Assembly: GCF_900100495.1 (NCBI RefSeq)
Contig: NZ_FNCT01000005.1
Location: 220,808-284,807 of the forward strand
DNA from: Pseudomonas benzenivorans
GTDB lineage: Bacteria > Pseudomonadota > Gammaproteobacteria > Pseudomonadales > Pseudomonadaceae
Direction of reading: 5' to 3'
Length of the DNA: 64,000 bases
The notes under the pieces were generated by a model. The model was given only the letters and a program-made list of their open reading frames with translations, had not been told where the DNA came from and searched no databases. Position 1 is the stretch's first letter, and the number at the start of each line of letters is the position of its first letter. Both the position numbers and the translations under genes were made by a program. Positions 1 through 10,410 of this stretch are shown one piece after another.

Positions 1-306
1 CGGGTCGGACATGATCAGCGCATCCGGGCCCATCGCCAGCACCGGCTCGAGGTCCTTGAGGAAGGTCTTCAGCTTGGCGTTGTGCGGGGCGATGTTGACC
101 ACCACGTAGAACTGCTTGCCCTGGGCGTGCGCCTCGGCGATGCCGAGGGCCAGGTTGGCGTGGTCGAACTCGTTGTTGCGCACCCGCAGGCTGTAGCGCG
201 GCTGCCCGGCGTAGACCGCATCGGCGCCGTAGGCGAAGGCATAGCGCATGTTCTTCAGGCTGCCGGCCGGGGACAGCAGTTCGGGGTAAGCGGAGGACAG
301 GTGCAT
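1..306 (-). CDS. trhP: Peptidase U32 family tRNA hydroxylation protein, N-terminal part (TrhP/YegQ-like)
   Basis: The gene runs off the left edge, so only the first 102 codons are present. The reverse-strand translation starts MHLSSAYPELLSPAGSLKNM and continues with AYGADAVYAG and NIAPHNAKLK. The early 'ELLSPAG' and 'GADAVY' blocks are the usual start of U32 (collagenase-like) proteins. YegQ/TrhP members work with prephenate in 5-hydroxylation of uridine 34 in tRNA and are cytoplasmic; that role is known for the family and not shown here. The start is the ATG at 306, 142 bases before the stop of the next gene on the same strand, with a hairpin between them. Another U32 member such as UbiU/UbiV cannot be fully excluded from the N-terminus, but the sequence fits YegQ best. 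Confidence 0.85.
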   Translation of the reverse strand, partial: MHLSSAYPELLSPAGSLKNMRYAFAYGADAVYAGQPRYSLRVRNNEFDHANLALGIAEAHAQGKQFYVVVNIAPHNAKLKTFLKDLEPVLAMGPDALIMSDP

Positions 307-405
307 GGACGCAGGCTCGGAAAATCAAAACCGGCAATCCTAGGCCGGGCGCTCCCGGCGGACCTTGATCTGCATCTATAAAAGTGGGGATGGCGCAGAC
401 AGCAG

Positions 406-430
406 AACGCCCCGTTTCCGGGGCGTTTTG
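406..430 (-). terminator. Hairpin terminator after the symporter gene
   Basis: Perfect 8-bp inverted repeat AACGCCCC (406-413) / GGGGCGTT (420-427) with a 6-base loop, just downstream of the symporter stop on the minus strand. The T-run lies on the + side (TTTTGCTT) and the A-run on the other, so it may act in both directions. It separates the symporter transcript from the U32 gene. Confidence 0.7.
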
Positions 431-447
431 CTTAGTGCTGTGCTGCT

Positions 448-2217
<1,770 letters not shown>

Positions 2218-2227
2218 GCTCGGCGCC

Positions 2228-2494
2228 TTATTCTTCGTGGACGTCGTGTTTGCGGTCGTACTGATTCATCTTCCACACGTAGAAGAAGATCATTGCCACG
2301 AACACATAGATTGACCCCTGCTGGGCAAACCAGAAGCCCAGGGGGAAGCCGAAGAACTGAATGGCGTTGAGCTGATCGACGAACAGGATGCCGGCGCCGA
2401 ATGACACTGCGAACCAGATGGCCAGCAATATCAACATCAACCGCAGGTTATCTTTCCAGTAGGCCTTGGCGGCCTCTTGCTTGGACGCGGACAT
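2228..2494 (-). CDS. DUF4212 small membrane protein, symporter partner
   Basis: 88 residues with two clear membrane helices (around LMLILLAIWFAVSFGAGILF and GSIYVFVAMIFFYVWKM) and a charged tail (YDRKHDVHEE). It matches the DUF4212 pattern, a short protein regularly encoded just before VC_2705-type sodium:solute symporters, much as YjcH precedes ActP in E. coli. The start at 2494 is supported by GAGGAG (2503-2508) eight bases upstream. An A-rich Crc/Hfq-type motif lies just before that ribosome-binding site. Its function is not known; a role in assembly or regulation of the symporter is an inference. Confidence 0.88.
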   Translation of the reverse strand: MSASKQEAAKAYWKDNLRLMLILLAIWFAVSFGAGILFVDQLNAIQFFGFPLGFWFAQQGSIYVFVAMIFFYVWKMNQYDRKHDVHEE

Positions 2495-2859
2495 GTGAGG
2501 AACTCCTCAATCGTTTTTGTTGTTTTGACCCTTGCAACTTAGCAGTCCACGGGGTGACCGCCAGTGAGACTTTAGTCGAGTGCCTCGGCCCGCCCGGTAG
2601 CGAAAACCTTTCTCTCCCGCTTCCAGGAGCCTGCGGCCAGGCAACCGGCGCCCTCCGGCGAAGGCCGGCCTGGCGCTGCCGTCGCGATGGCGCCGTCGTA
2701 CTTCAGCATAGCCGGCTCCGGCGGCCCGCGACGCCGGCGCGCGGTCCCATCGGTAACCTTCGGGCCGTCTGCGGGTCCATACAGCTATCAGGCCGGGGAA
2801 AAATTCCCGCACAGCCTTTTTCCTCGGCCCGCCCTGCCCTCTGCCGCTGGAGCCGCGCC
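2495..2859. other. Divergent intergenic region
   Basis: 365 bases between the divergent DUF4212 and beta-propeller genes. Apart from the A-rich motif and Shine-Dalgarno of the minus-strand gene and the GGAG (2849-2852) of the plus-strand gene, I see no gene or clear promoter. Reading frames through it have the composition of non-coding GC-rich DNA. Confidence 0.5.
2514..2526 (-). promoter_or_regulatory. Crc/Hfq-type A-rich leader motif
   Basis: Read on the minus strand the bases are AAAACAACAAAAA, containing AACAACAA, which fits the Pseudomonas catabolite-activity motif AAnAAnAA bound by Hfq with Crc. It ends eight bases upstream of the GAGGAG Shine-Dalgarno of the DUF4212 gene, a position where binding would block initiation. 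The same string plus CGA recurs before the pullulanase gene. Function is inferred from position and motif. Confidence 0.6.
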
Positions 2860-3816
2860 ATGCACCCTCTCCTCGCCTTTTGCCTGCTGCTCCTGCTCGG
2901 CGTGGCCAGCCCGACGCTGCTCGCCGCGCAAGTGCAGTACTACCAACTGCCGCACGGCACCGGCCCGCATGACGTAGCGCCGGCCGCGGACGGCCGGGTC
3001 TGGTACACCGCGCAACGCCAGGGCGCGCTGGGCCGCCTCGATCCGCGAAGCGGGGCGACCGAGCAGGTGGCGCTGGGCGCCGGCTCGGCGCCGCACGGGG
3101 TGATCGTCGATGCGCAGGGCGACGCCTGGGTCACCGACAGCGGCCTCAACGCCATCGTCCGGGTCGACGGCGGCCCGCTGGCGGTCGAGGTGTTCCCGCT
3201 GCCGGCGCACGCGGCCGACGCCAACCTGAATACCGCGGTGTTCGATAAGCAGGGCCGGCTCTGGTTTACCGGGCAGGCCGGCATCTACGGCCGCCTCGAC
3301 CCGGCCACGCGGCAGATCGAGGTCTGGCCGGCGCCGCTGGGCCGCGGCCCCTACGGCATCGCCGCGACCCCGGACGGCGGCATCTGGTATGCCTCGCTGG
3401 CCGCCAGCCATATCGCCAGCATCGACCCCGCCACTGGCGTGGCCACGCTGATCCAGCCACCCACCGAAGGCCAGGGCGCGCGGCGCATCTGGAGCGATTC
3501 GCGGGGCCGGCTGTGGGTCAGCGAATGGCACAGCGGCCAGGTCAGTCGCTACGACCCCGCCGAGCACCGCTGGCAGAGCTGGCCGCTGCCCGGCAGCAGC
3601 CCGCGCCCCTACTCGGTGTACGTCGACGAACAGGACCAGGTCTGGCTGACGGATTTCTCGGCCAACGCCATCCTGCGCTTCGACCCCGCGCAGCAGCGCT
3701 TCCAGAGTTTCCCCAGCGACCGGGCGGGCGCCAACGTCCGGCAGATGCACGGCCGCGCAGGCGAGGCTTGGGGCGCCGAGTCCGGTACTGATAGGCTGGT
3801 GGTCATTCGTTATTAA
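2860..3816 (+). CDS. Secreted Vgb-like (virginiamycin B lyase family) beta-propeller protein
   Basis: 318 residues. It begins with a Sec signal peptide (MHPLLAFCLLLLLGVASPTLLAA, cleavage near residue 23), so the mature protein is periplasmic or secreted. The rest consists of about six similar blades of 40-45 residues with G(P/A)(H/Y)G(V/I) and G(R/Q)LW(F/V/Y) patterns, for example GPHDVAPAADGRVWYTA, APHGVIVDAQGDAWVTD, GPYGIAATPDGGIWYAS and GRLWVSEW. This is the repeat type of virginiamycin B lyase and related propellers. Most such proteins in non-producers have no proven substrate, so lyase activity should not be assumed. The start at 2860 is chosen because it gives the signal peptide and has GGAG seven bases upstream; the frame is open further upstream. 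Confidence 0.8.
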   Translation: MHPLLAFCLLLLLGVASPTLLAAQVQYYQLPHGTGPHDVAPAADGRVWYTAQRQGALGRLDPRSGATEQVALGAGSAPHGVIVDAQGDAWVTDSGLNAIVRVDGGPLAVEVFPLPAHAADANLNTAVFDKQGRLWFTGQAGIYGRLDPATRQIEVWPAPLGRGPYGIAATPDGGIWYASLAASHIASIDPATGVATLIQPPTEGQGARRIWSDSRGRLWVSEWHSGQVSRYDPAEHRWQSWPLPGSSPRPYSVYVDEQDQVWLTDFSANAILRFDPAQQRFQSFPSDRAGANVRQMHGRAGEAWGAESGTDRLVVIRY

Positions 3817-3825
3817 GGAGGCCAC

Positions 3826-4452
3826 ATGTCGATGCCCAGCATGACCCTGTTCTACTCGCCCACCTCACCCTTCGTGCGCAAGGTCATGGTCCTGCTGCAC
3901 GAGACCGGCCAGCTCGGCCGGGTCGCGTTGCAGGAGGTGCAACTGAGCCCGACCAGCCCGAGCGCGGCGCTCAATGCGCACAACCCGGCCGGCAAGATCC
4001 CCGCGCTGCTTCTCGCCGACGGCAGCGTGCTGTATGACAGCCGGGTGATCCTCGACTACCTCGACCAGCAGCACGTCGGCGAGCCGCTGATCCCGCCGAG
4101 CGGCGGCGCGCGCTGGCGGCGCCTGAGCCTGGCGGCGCTGGCCGATGCGATCCTCGATGCCGCGGTGCTGATGCGCTACGAGAGCTTCCTGCGCCCGGCG
4201 GACAAGCGCTGGCCCGAGTGGCTGGAGGCCCAGCAGGCGAAGATCGAGCGCGCCCTGGCGCAGCTGGAAGCCGAAGCCATTGCCGAGCTGGCCAGCCGCT
4301 TCGATATCGCCGCCATCGGCGTGGCCTGCGCCCTCGGCTACCTGGACCTGCGCCAGCCCGAGCTGGGCTGGCGCCAGCGCTGCCCCCAGCTGGCCGCCTG
4401 GTACGCCGAGGTCAGCCAGCGCCCGTCGCTGCAGGCGACCGAGCCGGTCTGA
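3826..4452 (+). CDS. Glutathione S-transferase family protein
   Basis: 208 residues. The N-terminal thioredoxin-like domain (about 5-80) has TLFYSPTSPFVRKVMVLLHE, with a serine in the usual glutathione-activating place, and NPAGKIPALLLADGSVLYDSRVILDYLD, containing the cis-proline and the SR glutathione-binding element. An all-helical C-terminal domain follows. It is a cytoplasmic, YibF/YfcF-like bacterial GST; the substrate is unknown. AAGGAG (3815-3820) sits five bases before the ATG and overlaps the end of the beta-propeller gene, so the two genes are probably co-transcribed. Confidence 0.88.
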   Translation: MSMPSMTLFYSPTSPFVRKVMVLLHETGQLGRVALQEVQLSPTSPSAALNAHNPAGKIPALLLADGSVLYDSRVILDYLDQQHVGEPLIPPSGGARWRRLSLAALADAILDAAVLMRYESFLRPADKRWPEWLEAQQAKIERALAQLEAEAIAELASRFDIAAIGVACALGYLDLRQPELGWRQRCPQLAAWYAEVSQRPSLQATEPV

Positions 4453-4596
4453 GCGCCGCTCGCCCCTCCCGGCCCGGGCGCTCGCCCGGGCAAAACGCCA
4501 TTAAGCCCCGCTCCTTCCCCGCCCTACGCCCCGCAAAATAGCCCCGCAGAGGATGTGCCGCCTGGCGGCCGTGCACAGTATCGACCCGCTGGTGGT

Positions 4597-4609
4597 AACA
4601 ACAAAAACG
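4597..4609 (+). promoter_or_regulatory. Crc/Hfq-type A-rich leader motif of pullulanase
   Basis: AACAACAAAAACG lies about 18 bases before the pullulanase ATG, upstream of a weak ribosome-binding site (AGGGA, 4614-4618). It fits the AAnAAnAA consensus for Hfq/Crc binding and matches the leader of the DUF4212-symporter genes base for base over 14 positions. It suggests translation is shut down when preferred carbon sources are present. Confidence 0.6.
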
Positions 4610-4626
4610 ACCTAGGGACGCAAACC

Positions 4627-7600
4627 ATGCACAGACTCGGAATGCCGCGCTACCTGTTCACCCTGCTGCTCGGAGGCCTAGCCGCTGCGGCCAGCGCCGA
4701 GCCCCTCGAGCCCGGCCCCGACGAGGCCCTGCTCTACTACCTGCGCGACGACGGCGCCTATGCCGGCTGGGGTCCGCACCTGTGGAACAGCCTGCAATGC
4801 TCCGGCGTACGCGACGGCACCAGCTGGGACCAGCCGCTGGCGCCGGCCGGCGTCGACCCCGAGTACGGCGCCTGGTACCGCATTCCCCTGGCCAGCGACG
4901 CCAGTTGCCTGAACCTGATCATGCACAAGGGCGACGACAAGGACCTGGGCGGCGCCGACCTGGTCTGGCGCCTCGACCAGCTGGGCCGGCGGGTGTTCAG
5001 CCTGAGCGGGGTCGCCCAGCTCTCCGCCAGCCCGATAAAGGCCGCGCCCCTGGCCATCGAAGGCGCCCGCGCGCACTGGCTCGACCCGCAGACCCTGGTG
5101 CTGCACGGCGGCAGCGATGCCGCGCGGCTGGAGCTGCGTTACGCGCCGGCGGCGGACATCCGCATCGACGGCGAGCAGCGCAGCGTCAGCGGCGGCCGTG
5201 CCATCGCCCTGCAACCCGGCAGCCTCGGCGATGAACTCAAGGCCCGCTTCCCGCACCTGGCCGAGCAACCCGCCTACCAGCTGGAGGCCGACGCCGAGAC
5301 CCTGCGCGCCGCACTGAAGAGCCAGTTGCTGCTGCTCGCCTACGACGCCGAAGGGCGCCTGATCAGCGCCACCCAGGTGCAGACGCCCGGCGTGCTGGAT
5401 GCCCTGTACAGCTACAAGGGCAAGCTCGGCGCCGAGGTCGACGCGCAGGGCGTGCGCTTCCGCCTGTGGGCACCCACCGCCCAGCGCGTGCGCCTGCACG
5501 CCTTCGACCGGCACAAGCGACTGCTGCCCGGCTTCCCGGCGGACATGCGCGAGCGCCACGGGGTCTGGAGCTACAACGGAGCCAAGCTGCTGCACCGCCA
5601 GTACTACCAGTACGAAGTGAGCGTCTACCACCCCGTCAGCGGCCGTATCGAAACCAGCCTGACCAGCGACCCCTACGCCCTCAGCCTGTCACGCAACAGC
5701 CAGTACGCCCAGGTGGTCGACCTGGATGCGGCGGACCTCAAGCCGGCCGGCTGGGACGATTTGCAACCGCCGCACGCGGCCAAGCCGGAGGCGCGGGTGA
5801 TCTACGAAACCCAGGTGCGCGACTTCAGCGCCAGCGACGCCAGCCTGCCGGCCGCGCAGCGCGGCACCTACCTGGCCTTCGCCCAGGCGCAGAGCCAGGG
5901 CGTGCAGCACCTGCGCGACCTGCGCCGGGCCGGGCTGACCGACGTGCAACTGCTGCCCGTGTTCGATATCGCCACGGTGGACGAGGACCCGGCGCAGCGC
6001 GTCGAACTGGACGAGCCGTTCGCCAAGCTCTGCCAGCTGTCGGCCAGCGCCCGGCGGAACTGGACGGGCTACTGCAACGCCGGGACCATCCGCGAAGTGC
6101 TGCAAGGCTTCGACCCGGCGGGCGGCGAGGCCCAGGCGCTGTATGCCGACCTGCGCGCGCTGGACGCCTTCAACTGGGGCTACGACCCGTTCCACTACAC
6201 CGTGCCGGAAGGCAGCTACGCCAGCGACGCCGAGGGCGTGCGGCGCATCCGCGAGTTCCGCCGCATGGTCCAGGCGCTGGCCGAGCTGGGCCTGACCACG
6301 GTGATGGACGTGGTCTACAACCACACCCACGCCGCGGGCCTGGGCGAGCAGTCGGTGCTCGACAAGCTGGTGCCCGGCTACTACCACAGGCGCGACCCGG
6401 TGACCGGCGCGGTGGAGCGCTCGACCTGCTGCGACAACACCGCCTCCGAACACGCCATGATGGAGAAGCTGATGGTCGACTCGCTGCGGGTCTGGGCGCG
6501 CGACTACAAGATCGGCGGCTTCCGCTTCGACCTGATGGGCCACCACATGCGGCGCAACCTGGTGAAGGCCTACAAGGCGGTGCGCCAGATCGATCCGCAG
6601 ACCTATTTCTACGGCGAAGGCTGGAACTTCGGCGAGGTGGCCAACGGCGCCCGCGGGATCAACGCCACTCAGGCGAACATGGCCGGCACGGGTATTGGCA
6701 CCTTCAACGACCGCCAGCGCGACGCCGTGCGCGGCGGCAGCCCGTTCGACGGCGGCGACAGCCTGCGGCGCTACCAGGGCTTCGCCAACGGCCTCTACGT
6801 GCTGCCCAACGAGCTGAACGGCGCCAGCCCGGGCGAGCACGCCGAACTGCTCAGGCTGATGGACCTGATCCGCGTCGGCATCGCCGGCGGGCTGCGCGAC
6901 TATGCCTTCGCCAGCGCCGACGGCAGCCTCAAGCGCGGCGGCGAGATCGACTACAGGGGCGATCCGGCCGGCTACACCCTGGACCCGCAGGAGACCATCA
7001 ACTACGTTTCCAAGCACGACAACCAGACCCTCTGGGACATCAACCAGTACAAGCTGGCCGGCTCCCTCGGCAGCGCCGAACGGGTGCGCCTGCAGCTGCT
7101 CGGCCTGGCCGTGCCGCTGCTCAGCCAGGGCGTGCCCTTCATCCACATGGGTTCGGACATCCTCCGCTCGAAATCCATGGAGCGCGACAGCTACGACTCC
7201 GGCGACTGGTTCAACGCGGTGGACTTCGGCTACCAGGACAACAACTGGAACAAGGGCCTGCCGCGCCAGGACAAGGACGGCGACAACTGGCCGCTGATCC
7301 GCCAGATCGTCGCCGACCCCAACGCCCGGCCGACGCCCGCCGACATACTCGCGGCCAAGCGGCAGTTCCTCGAGCTGCTGCAGATCCGCACCAGCAGCCC
7401 GCTGTTCCAGCTCGGCAGCGCCGAGCAGGTCGGCAAGCGCCTGCGCTTCCACAACACCGGCCCGGCCCAGCTGCCCGGGGTGCTGGCCTTCAGCCTGGAC
7501 GACAGCCGCCGCGCCGGGCGCGACCTCGACCCGCGCCATCAATCGCTGATGGTGGTGCTCAATGCCAGCCCCGAGCTGGTCAGCCTGCCCGGCGCCCTGC

Positions 7601-7737
7601 CCGGCTACCGCCTGCACCCGGTGTTGCGCCAATCCAGCGACCCGCGCAACCGCGAGGCCCGGGTGCAGGACGGCCAGTTCCAGGTGCCGGGGCTGACCGT
7701 GGCGGTATTCGTCCAGCCGCAGGCGGCGCGGCGCTGA
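4627..7737 (+). CDS. pulA: Secreted pullulanase-type alpha-1,6-glucosidase (GH13)
   Basis: 1036 residues. It hydrolyses alpha-1,6 branch points of pullulan, amylopectin or glycogen. A Sec signal ([24 protein letters not shown], cleavage about residue 24) is followed by a CBM41-like domain ([16 protein letters not shown]), the pullulanase N-terminal domain, a CBM48-like domain ([19 protein letters not shown], from about residue 275) and the GH13 barrel. The pullulanase signature NWGYDP is present, as are [16 protein letters not shown] with nucleophile D635, GEGWNF with acid/base E664, and [10 protein letters not shown] with D798. Unlike Klebsiella PulA there is no lipobox cysteine, so it is not a lipoprotein. 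The start at 4627 gives the signal peptide; an earlier in-frame ATG at 4555 would put the Crc motif inside the gene. Confidence 0.94.
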   Translation: MHRLGMPRYLFTLLLGGLAAAASAEPLEPGPDEALLYYLRDDGAYAGWGPHLWNSLQCSGVRDGTSWDQPLAPAGVDPEYGAWYRIPLASDASCLNLIMHKGDDKDLGGADLVWRLDQLGRRVFSLSGVAQLSASPIKAAPLAIEGARAHWLDPQTLVLHGGSDAARLELRYAPAADIRIDGEQRSVSGGRAIALQPGSLGDELKARFPHLAEQPAYQLEADAETLRAALKSQLLLLAYDAEGRLISATQVQTPGVLDALYSYKGKLGAEVDAQGVRFRLWAPTAQRVRLHAFDRHKRLLPGFPADMRERHGVWSYNGAKLLHRQYYQYEVSVYHPVSGRIETSLTSDPYALSLSRNSQYAQVVDLDAADLKPAGWDDLQPPHAAKPEARVIYETQVRDFSASDASLPAAQRGTYLAFAQAQSQGVQHLRDLRRAGLTDVQLLPVFDIATVDEDPAQRVELDEPFAKLCQLSASARRNWTGYCNAGTIREVLQGFDPAGGEAQALYADLRALDAFNWGYDPFHYTVPEGSYASDAEGVRRIREFRRMVQALAELGLTTVMDVVYNHTHAAGLGEQSVLDKLVPGYYHRRDPVTGAVERSTCCDNTASEHAMMEKLMVDSLRVWARDYKIGGFRFDLMGHHMRRNLVKAYKAVRQIDPQTYFYGEGWNFGEVANGARGINATQANMAGTGIGTFNDRQRDAVRGGSPFDGGDSLRRYQGFANGLYVLPNELNGASPGEHAELLRLMDLIRVGIAGGLRDYAFASADGSLKRGGEIDYRGDPAGYTLDPQETINYVSKHDNQTLWDINQYKLAGSLGSAERVRLQLLGLAVPLLSQGVPFIHMGSDILRSKSMERDSYDSGDWFNAVDFGYQDNNWNKGLPRQDKDGDNWPLIRQIVADPNARPTPADILAAKRQFLELLQIRTSSPLFQLGSAEQVGKRLRFHNTGPAQLPGVLAFSLDDSRRAGRDLDPRHQSLMVVLNASPELVSLPGALPGYRLHPVLRQSSDPRNREARVQDGQFQVPGLTVAVFVQPQAARR

Positions 7738-7741
7738 CCCC

Positions 7742-7870
7742 GTAGGTTGGCGCTGAGCGCAGCGAAGCCCAACGAGGAGCGCATAGCGCTCCCCGCAAAG
7801 CCTGCTCCACGCCCTACCTGAACGCCGTAGGGCGGGCGCAACCCGCCTGCAGCGAACCGCGGGTTGCACC
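7742..7870. repeat. Intergenic palindromic repeat (GTAGG.. type)
   Basis: Between the pullulanase stop and the small membrane gene of the cre locus lies GTAGGTTGGCGCTGAGCGC, followed by a mirrored CGCCCTACCTG and a second unit GTAGGGCGGGCGCAACCCGCC. It belongs with the other GTAGGGTG...CACCCTAC copies in the window and lies between convergent genes. Confidence 0.55.
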
Positions 7871-7971
7871 CGCACCCTGCGAACGGCAGCGAGGCAGCGG
7901 AAACAAGGCCGCGATCTTCAACGCCAGGTTGCGCCCCAGCCGCCCATCCTCACGCAAGCCGACATGTCCGC

Positions 7972-8274
7972 TCATGCGCGGTACCACAGGCGCAAGAAGC
8001 CCAGCGCCAGCAGCAAGGCGCTCTGGCCCAGGGCCGCGCACAGCTGCAGGAAGGAGCGCACCGAGCTGTTCTGCGCGGCGTCGGCGACACCGGTCAGTTC
8101 GGCCCAGAAGGCATCCGGCAGCAGCGCCAGCGCCAGCTGCGCCAGCGGCTTGCCGGTCAGCAGCCAGAGTTCGATCAGTTCGAATCGACCGGCCAGCATC
8201 AGGCCGATCAGCAGCAGCACGCCGAGCACCAGGCCGAGGGCCAGGCAGGCGGAAAACTGGAGGACTACGCGCAT
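7972..8274 (-). CDS. Small integral membrane protein after creD
   Basis: 100 residues with three hydrophobic stretches: LALGLVLGVLLLIGLMLA near the N-terminus, a middle segment around LAQLALALL, and LQLCAALGQSALLLALGFL near the C-terminus. It starts 45 bases after creD on the same strand, with GGGAGA (8283-8288) eight bases upstream of the ATG, and probably belongs to the creD transcript. P. aeruginosa has a small unnamed membrane gene in the same place (PA0466); this identity is from memory of gene order. No function can be assigned. Confidence 0.75.
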   Translation of the reverse strand: MRVVLQFSACLALGLVLGVLLLIGLMLAGRFELIELWLLTGKPLAQLALALLPDAFWAELTGVADAAQNSSVRSFLQLCAALGQSALLLALGFLRLWYRA

Positions 8275-8319
8275 CGTCGGATTCTCCCGGGGGCGCCGCC
8301 AGCGCCGCGCCCCGCTCGC

Positions 8320-9678
8320 TCAGTGAGGGACGCCAGGCTTGCCGGTGGCGCTCTTGCCGAGGCCGTACCAGTCCAGCCTGCGGGTCAGCAGCATCACCGC
8401 GGCGAGCAGGCCGAACACCAGCAGCGAGCCCATCAGCAGCGCGTAATCCTCGGCGCTGAGCAGGGCATAGAGCATGGCGTAGAGCGCGCCCAGGCCGAGG
8501 CTGAAGCCGCCGCCGCGCAACCAGCTGTGCAGCACGTGGCTGACGTAGAAACCGATCAGCGCCACGCAGGCCGTCGCGGCCAGGGCATAGGCGCGGGCGA
8601 ACGCCAGGTGCTCGGCCAGCGACAGCAGCAACAGGTAGAACAGCGCCAGCGCCATTCCCACCAGGGCGTACTGCACCGGGTGCACCGCCAGGCGCTTGAG
8701 CACCTCGAAGAGGAAGAAGCCGGCGAAGGTCAGGGCGATGAACAGCAGGGCGTACTTCAACGCGCGCTCGCTCTTCAGGTACTGGTCCACCGGGTCGACG
8801 AAGCCGACGCCGAAGTGGCGGTTCTCGAAGGCGTGGCACTCGCCGGCGCCGACGCAGTCGCCGAGGGCCTCCTCCAGGTTGGTGGCGAAGAAGCTGGTCT
8901 GCCAGCTGGCGCTGAAGCCCTTGGCCGTCACCTCGCGGGCGCTGGGCAGGTACTCGCCGACGAAGCTCGGGTGCGGCCAGTCGGCCGTCAGCTCGACCAG
9001 GCTGTCGCGGCCCACCGGGGTCACGTCGAGCTGGCCGGTGCCCTGCAGCAGCAGGTCGAAGGCGAACGCCAGGCGCTGCGGCTGCTGGATGTCGAGCGTC
9101 GGCAGCGGCGCATGCACGCCGGCACCGAGCAGGGGTTCGGCGCTACCCGGCTGGAAGGCCAGGGACTGGCCGCCCAGCTGCAGCTTGAGGTCGTTCTTGA
9201 TGCCGCGGATATCGCTGATGCCAACGGCGATGAACGGCTGCTCGAAGCGGTAGTCGGCCAGTTCCTCGCGGATGCCGAACTGCGCCGGCAGCTCGAAATG
9301 GCCGCTGATCTGGTTGGCGCTGTGGTACAGGCGCGCCTGGTAGATGCCGCGGGCGCGCCGCTCGGTGCCGACCGCGCCGCGCAGGGCGAAGCGCTCCGGC
9401 AGGAAGTACAGGCGCCCGCGCTGCTCGCTTTCTTCGATATAGCGCCGACCGCTCTTGGCGTGGGTCTTCCACTCGCGCAGGGTCTTGCGGTAGGGCACCA
9501 CCAGCAGCGGGCCGGTGATTTTCTGGCTGTAGCTGGAACTGCGCGCGATGTCTTCCAGCACACCGTCGCGCAGGGCCTGACGCTCCCCGACCATGCCGTC
9601 GATCATGAGGATCGGGACCATCAGTAGAACGATCAGCACGGCGATGGCGCCGAGCTTGAGCAGCAGGTTGCGGTTCAT
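8320..9678 (-). CDS. creD: Inner membrane protein CreD
   Basis: 452 residues, close to E. coli CreD (450). One N-terminal membrane helix (LLLKLGAIAVLIVLLMVPIL) is followed by the CreD start pattern GERQALRDGVLEDIARSSS and GPLLVVPYR, a large periplasmic domain to about residue 300, and a cluster of helices at the C-terminus. CreD is the main output of the CreBC two-component system and is linked in Pseudomonas and relatives to cell-envelope integrity, biofilm and beta-lactam response; its biochemical activity is not known. A CBS-domain gene lies between it and creC. Its ribosome-binding site lies inside a perfect 8-bp inverted repeat. Confidence 0.95.
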   Translation of the reverse strand: MNRNLLLKLGAIAVLIVLLMVPILMIDGMVGERQALRDGVLEDIARSSSYSQKITGPLLVVPYRKTLREWKTHAKSGRRYIEESEQRGRLYFLPERFALRGAVGTERRARGIYQARLYHSANQISGHFELPAQFGIREELADYRFEQPFIAVGISDIRGIKNDLKLQLGGQSLAFQPGSAEPLLGAGVHAPLPTLDIQQPQRLAFAFDLLLQGTGQLDVTPVGRDSLVELTADWPHPSFVGEYLPSAREVTAKGFSASWQTSFFATNLEEALGDCVGAGECHAFENRHFGVGFVDPVDQYLKSERALKYALLFIALTFAGFFLFEVLKRLAVHPVQYALVGMALALFYLLLLSLAEHLAFARAYALAATACVALIGFYVSHVLHSWLRGGGFSLGLGALYAMLYALLSAEDYALLMGSLLVFGLLAAVMLLTRRLDWYGLGKSATGKPGVPH

Positions 9679-9681
9679 CTG

Positions 9682-9713
9682 GACTCTCCTTGGGTTGACC
9701 GTGGCGGAGAGTC
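9682..9713 (-). promoter_or_regulatory. Hairpin covering the creD ribosome-binding site
   Basis: On the minus strand GACTCTCC is followed 16 bases later by GGAGAGTC, a perfect 8-bp inverted repeat. The second arm is the Shine-Dalgarno itself (AAGGAGAG), ending four bases before the creD ATG. If the hairpin forms in the mRNA it would hide the ribosome-binding site. Regulation is inferred from the geometry. Confidence 0.5.
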
Positions 9714-9785
9714 TCGAGGATGACGGTGGCGGCAGGATGGGCGGCGTGTGGAGACTGTGTGGGAATCGCGTGGGGCGGGCGGCGA

Positions 9786-10220
9786 TTACTCGCCGCGGAT
9801 GTACTGCTCCAACTGCTGGATCAGGCTGGCCTGGTCGGCAATGGTCTGCTTGACCAGGTCACCGATCGACAGCAGGCCGATCAGCTCGCCTTCGGCGAGC
9901 ACCGGCAAATGCCGCAGGTGGTGGTCGGTCATCAATTGCATGCAGTGCTGGCTGGAGTCACGCGGGCCGACGGTGATCACTTCGGCGGTCATGATCTCGC
10001 TGACCTTGGCGCTGGATGCCGAGAGCTCCAGCGGCGCCACCTTGCGCGCGTAGTCGCGCTCGCTGACGATCCCCACCAGGCGTCCGTGGGCCAGCACCAC
10101 CAGCGCGCCGATGCCCTTCTCGGCCATCAGCTTGACCGCATCGAGCACCGAATCGTTGGGGCCGACACTGTAGACATAGGCGTGGGATTTGGATCTGAGG
10201 ATTTCGGCGACCGTCTTCAT
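9786..10220 (-). CDS. Tandem CBS-domain protein
   Basis: 144 residues made of two CBS domains (about 8-60: SVGPNDSVLDAVKLMAEKGI, then GRLVGIVSERDYARK; and about 73-130: MTAEVITVGPRDSSQHCMQL, then GELIGLLSIGDLVK). Stand-alone CBS pairs bind adenine nucleotides and act as cytoplasmic energy or ligand sensors. It lies on the same strand between creC and creD, which are adjacent in P. aeruginosa and E. coli, so it may be co-regulated with them; a functional link is not shown. No other domain is present. Confidence 0.88.
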   Translation of the reverse strand: MKTVAEILRSKSHAYVYSVGPNDSVLDAVKLMAEKGIGALVVLAHGRLVGIVSERDYARKVAPLELSASSAKVSEIMTAEVITVGPRDSSQHCMQLMTDHHLRHLPVLAEGELIGLLSIGDLVKQTIADQASLIQQLEQYIRGE

Positions 10221-10410
10221 TAATGCTGTGCTCCCAGGCTGGTATCCAATGTTGTAGCAGAACCCGTTCGACTCGACGAACTTCGGCCGGCCAAGCTGCA
10301 GCGGCCGTCCGGGGCTTCGCCGGGGCTGCCCAGCGGCTAGTTATAACCACTCGACGCCACGCGCGCCAGACTCCCTGGCCCGGGATGTCGGCCCGTTGCT
10401 ACGGGAACAT

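Noticed and set aside
2520..2550. Possible sigma-54 promoter before the DUF4212 gene (TGGACTGCTAAGTTGCA on the minus strand)
   Set aside because: The GG and GC are 11 bases apart rather than the required 10.
4472..4491. Perfect GC hairpin GCCCGGGCG/CGCCCGGGC after the glutathione S-transferase gene
   Set aside because: No T-run follows on the + strand (AAAACG instead) and the loop is only two bases, so I do not call it an intrinsic terminator.
5466..7745. 759-codon second + strand frame inside the pullulanase gene
   Set aside because: Out-of-frame shadow dominated by R, P, G and A; the pullulanase frame carries all GH13 catalytic motifs.
9722..9775. CreB box before creD
   Set aside because: I looked for paired TTCAC repeats; only loosely similar CCCACACA/TCTCCACAC is present, not enough to call a site.
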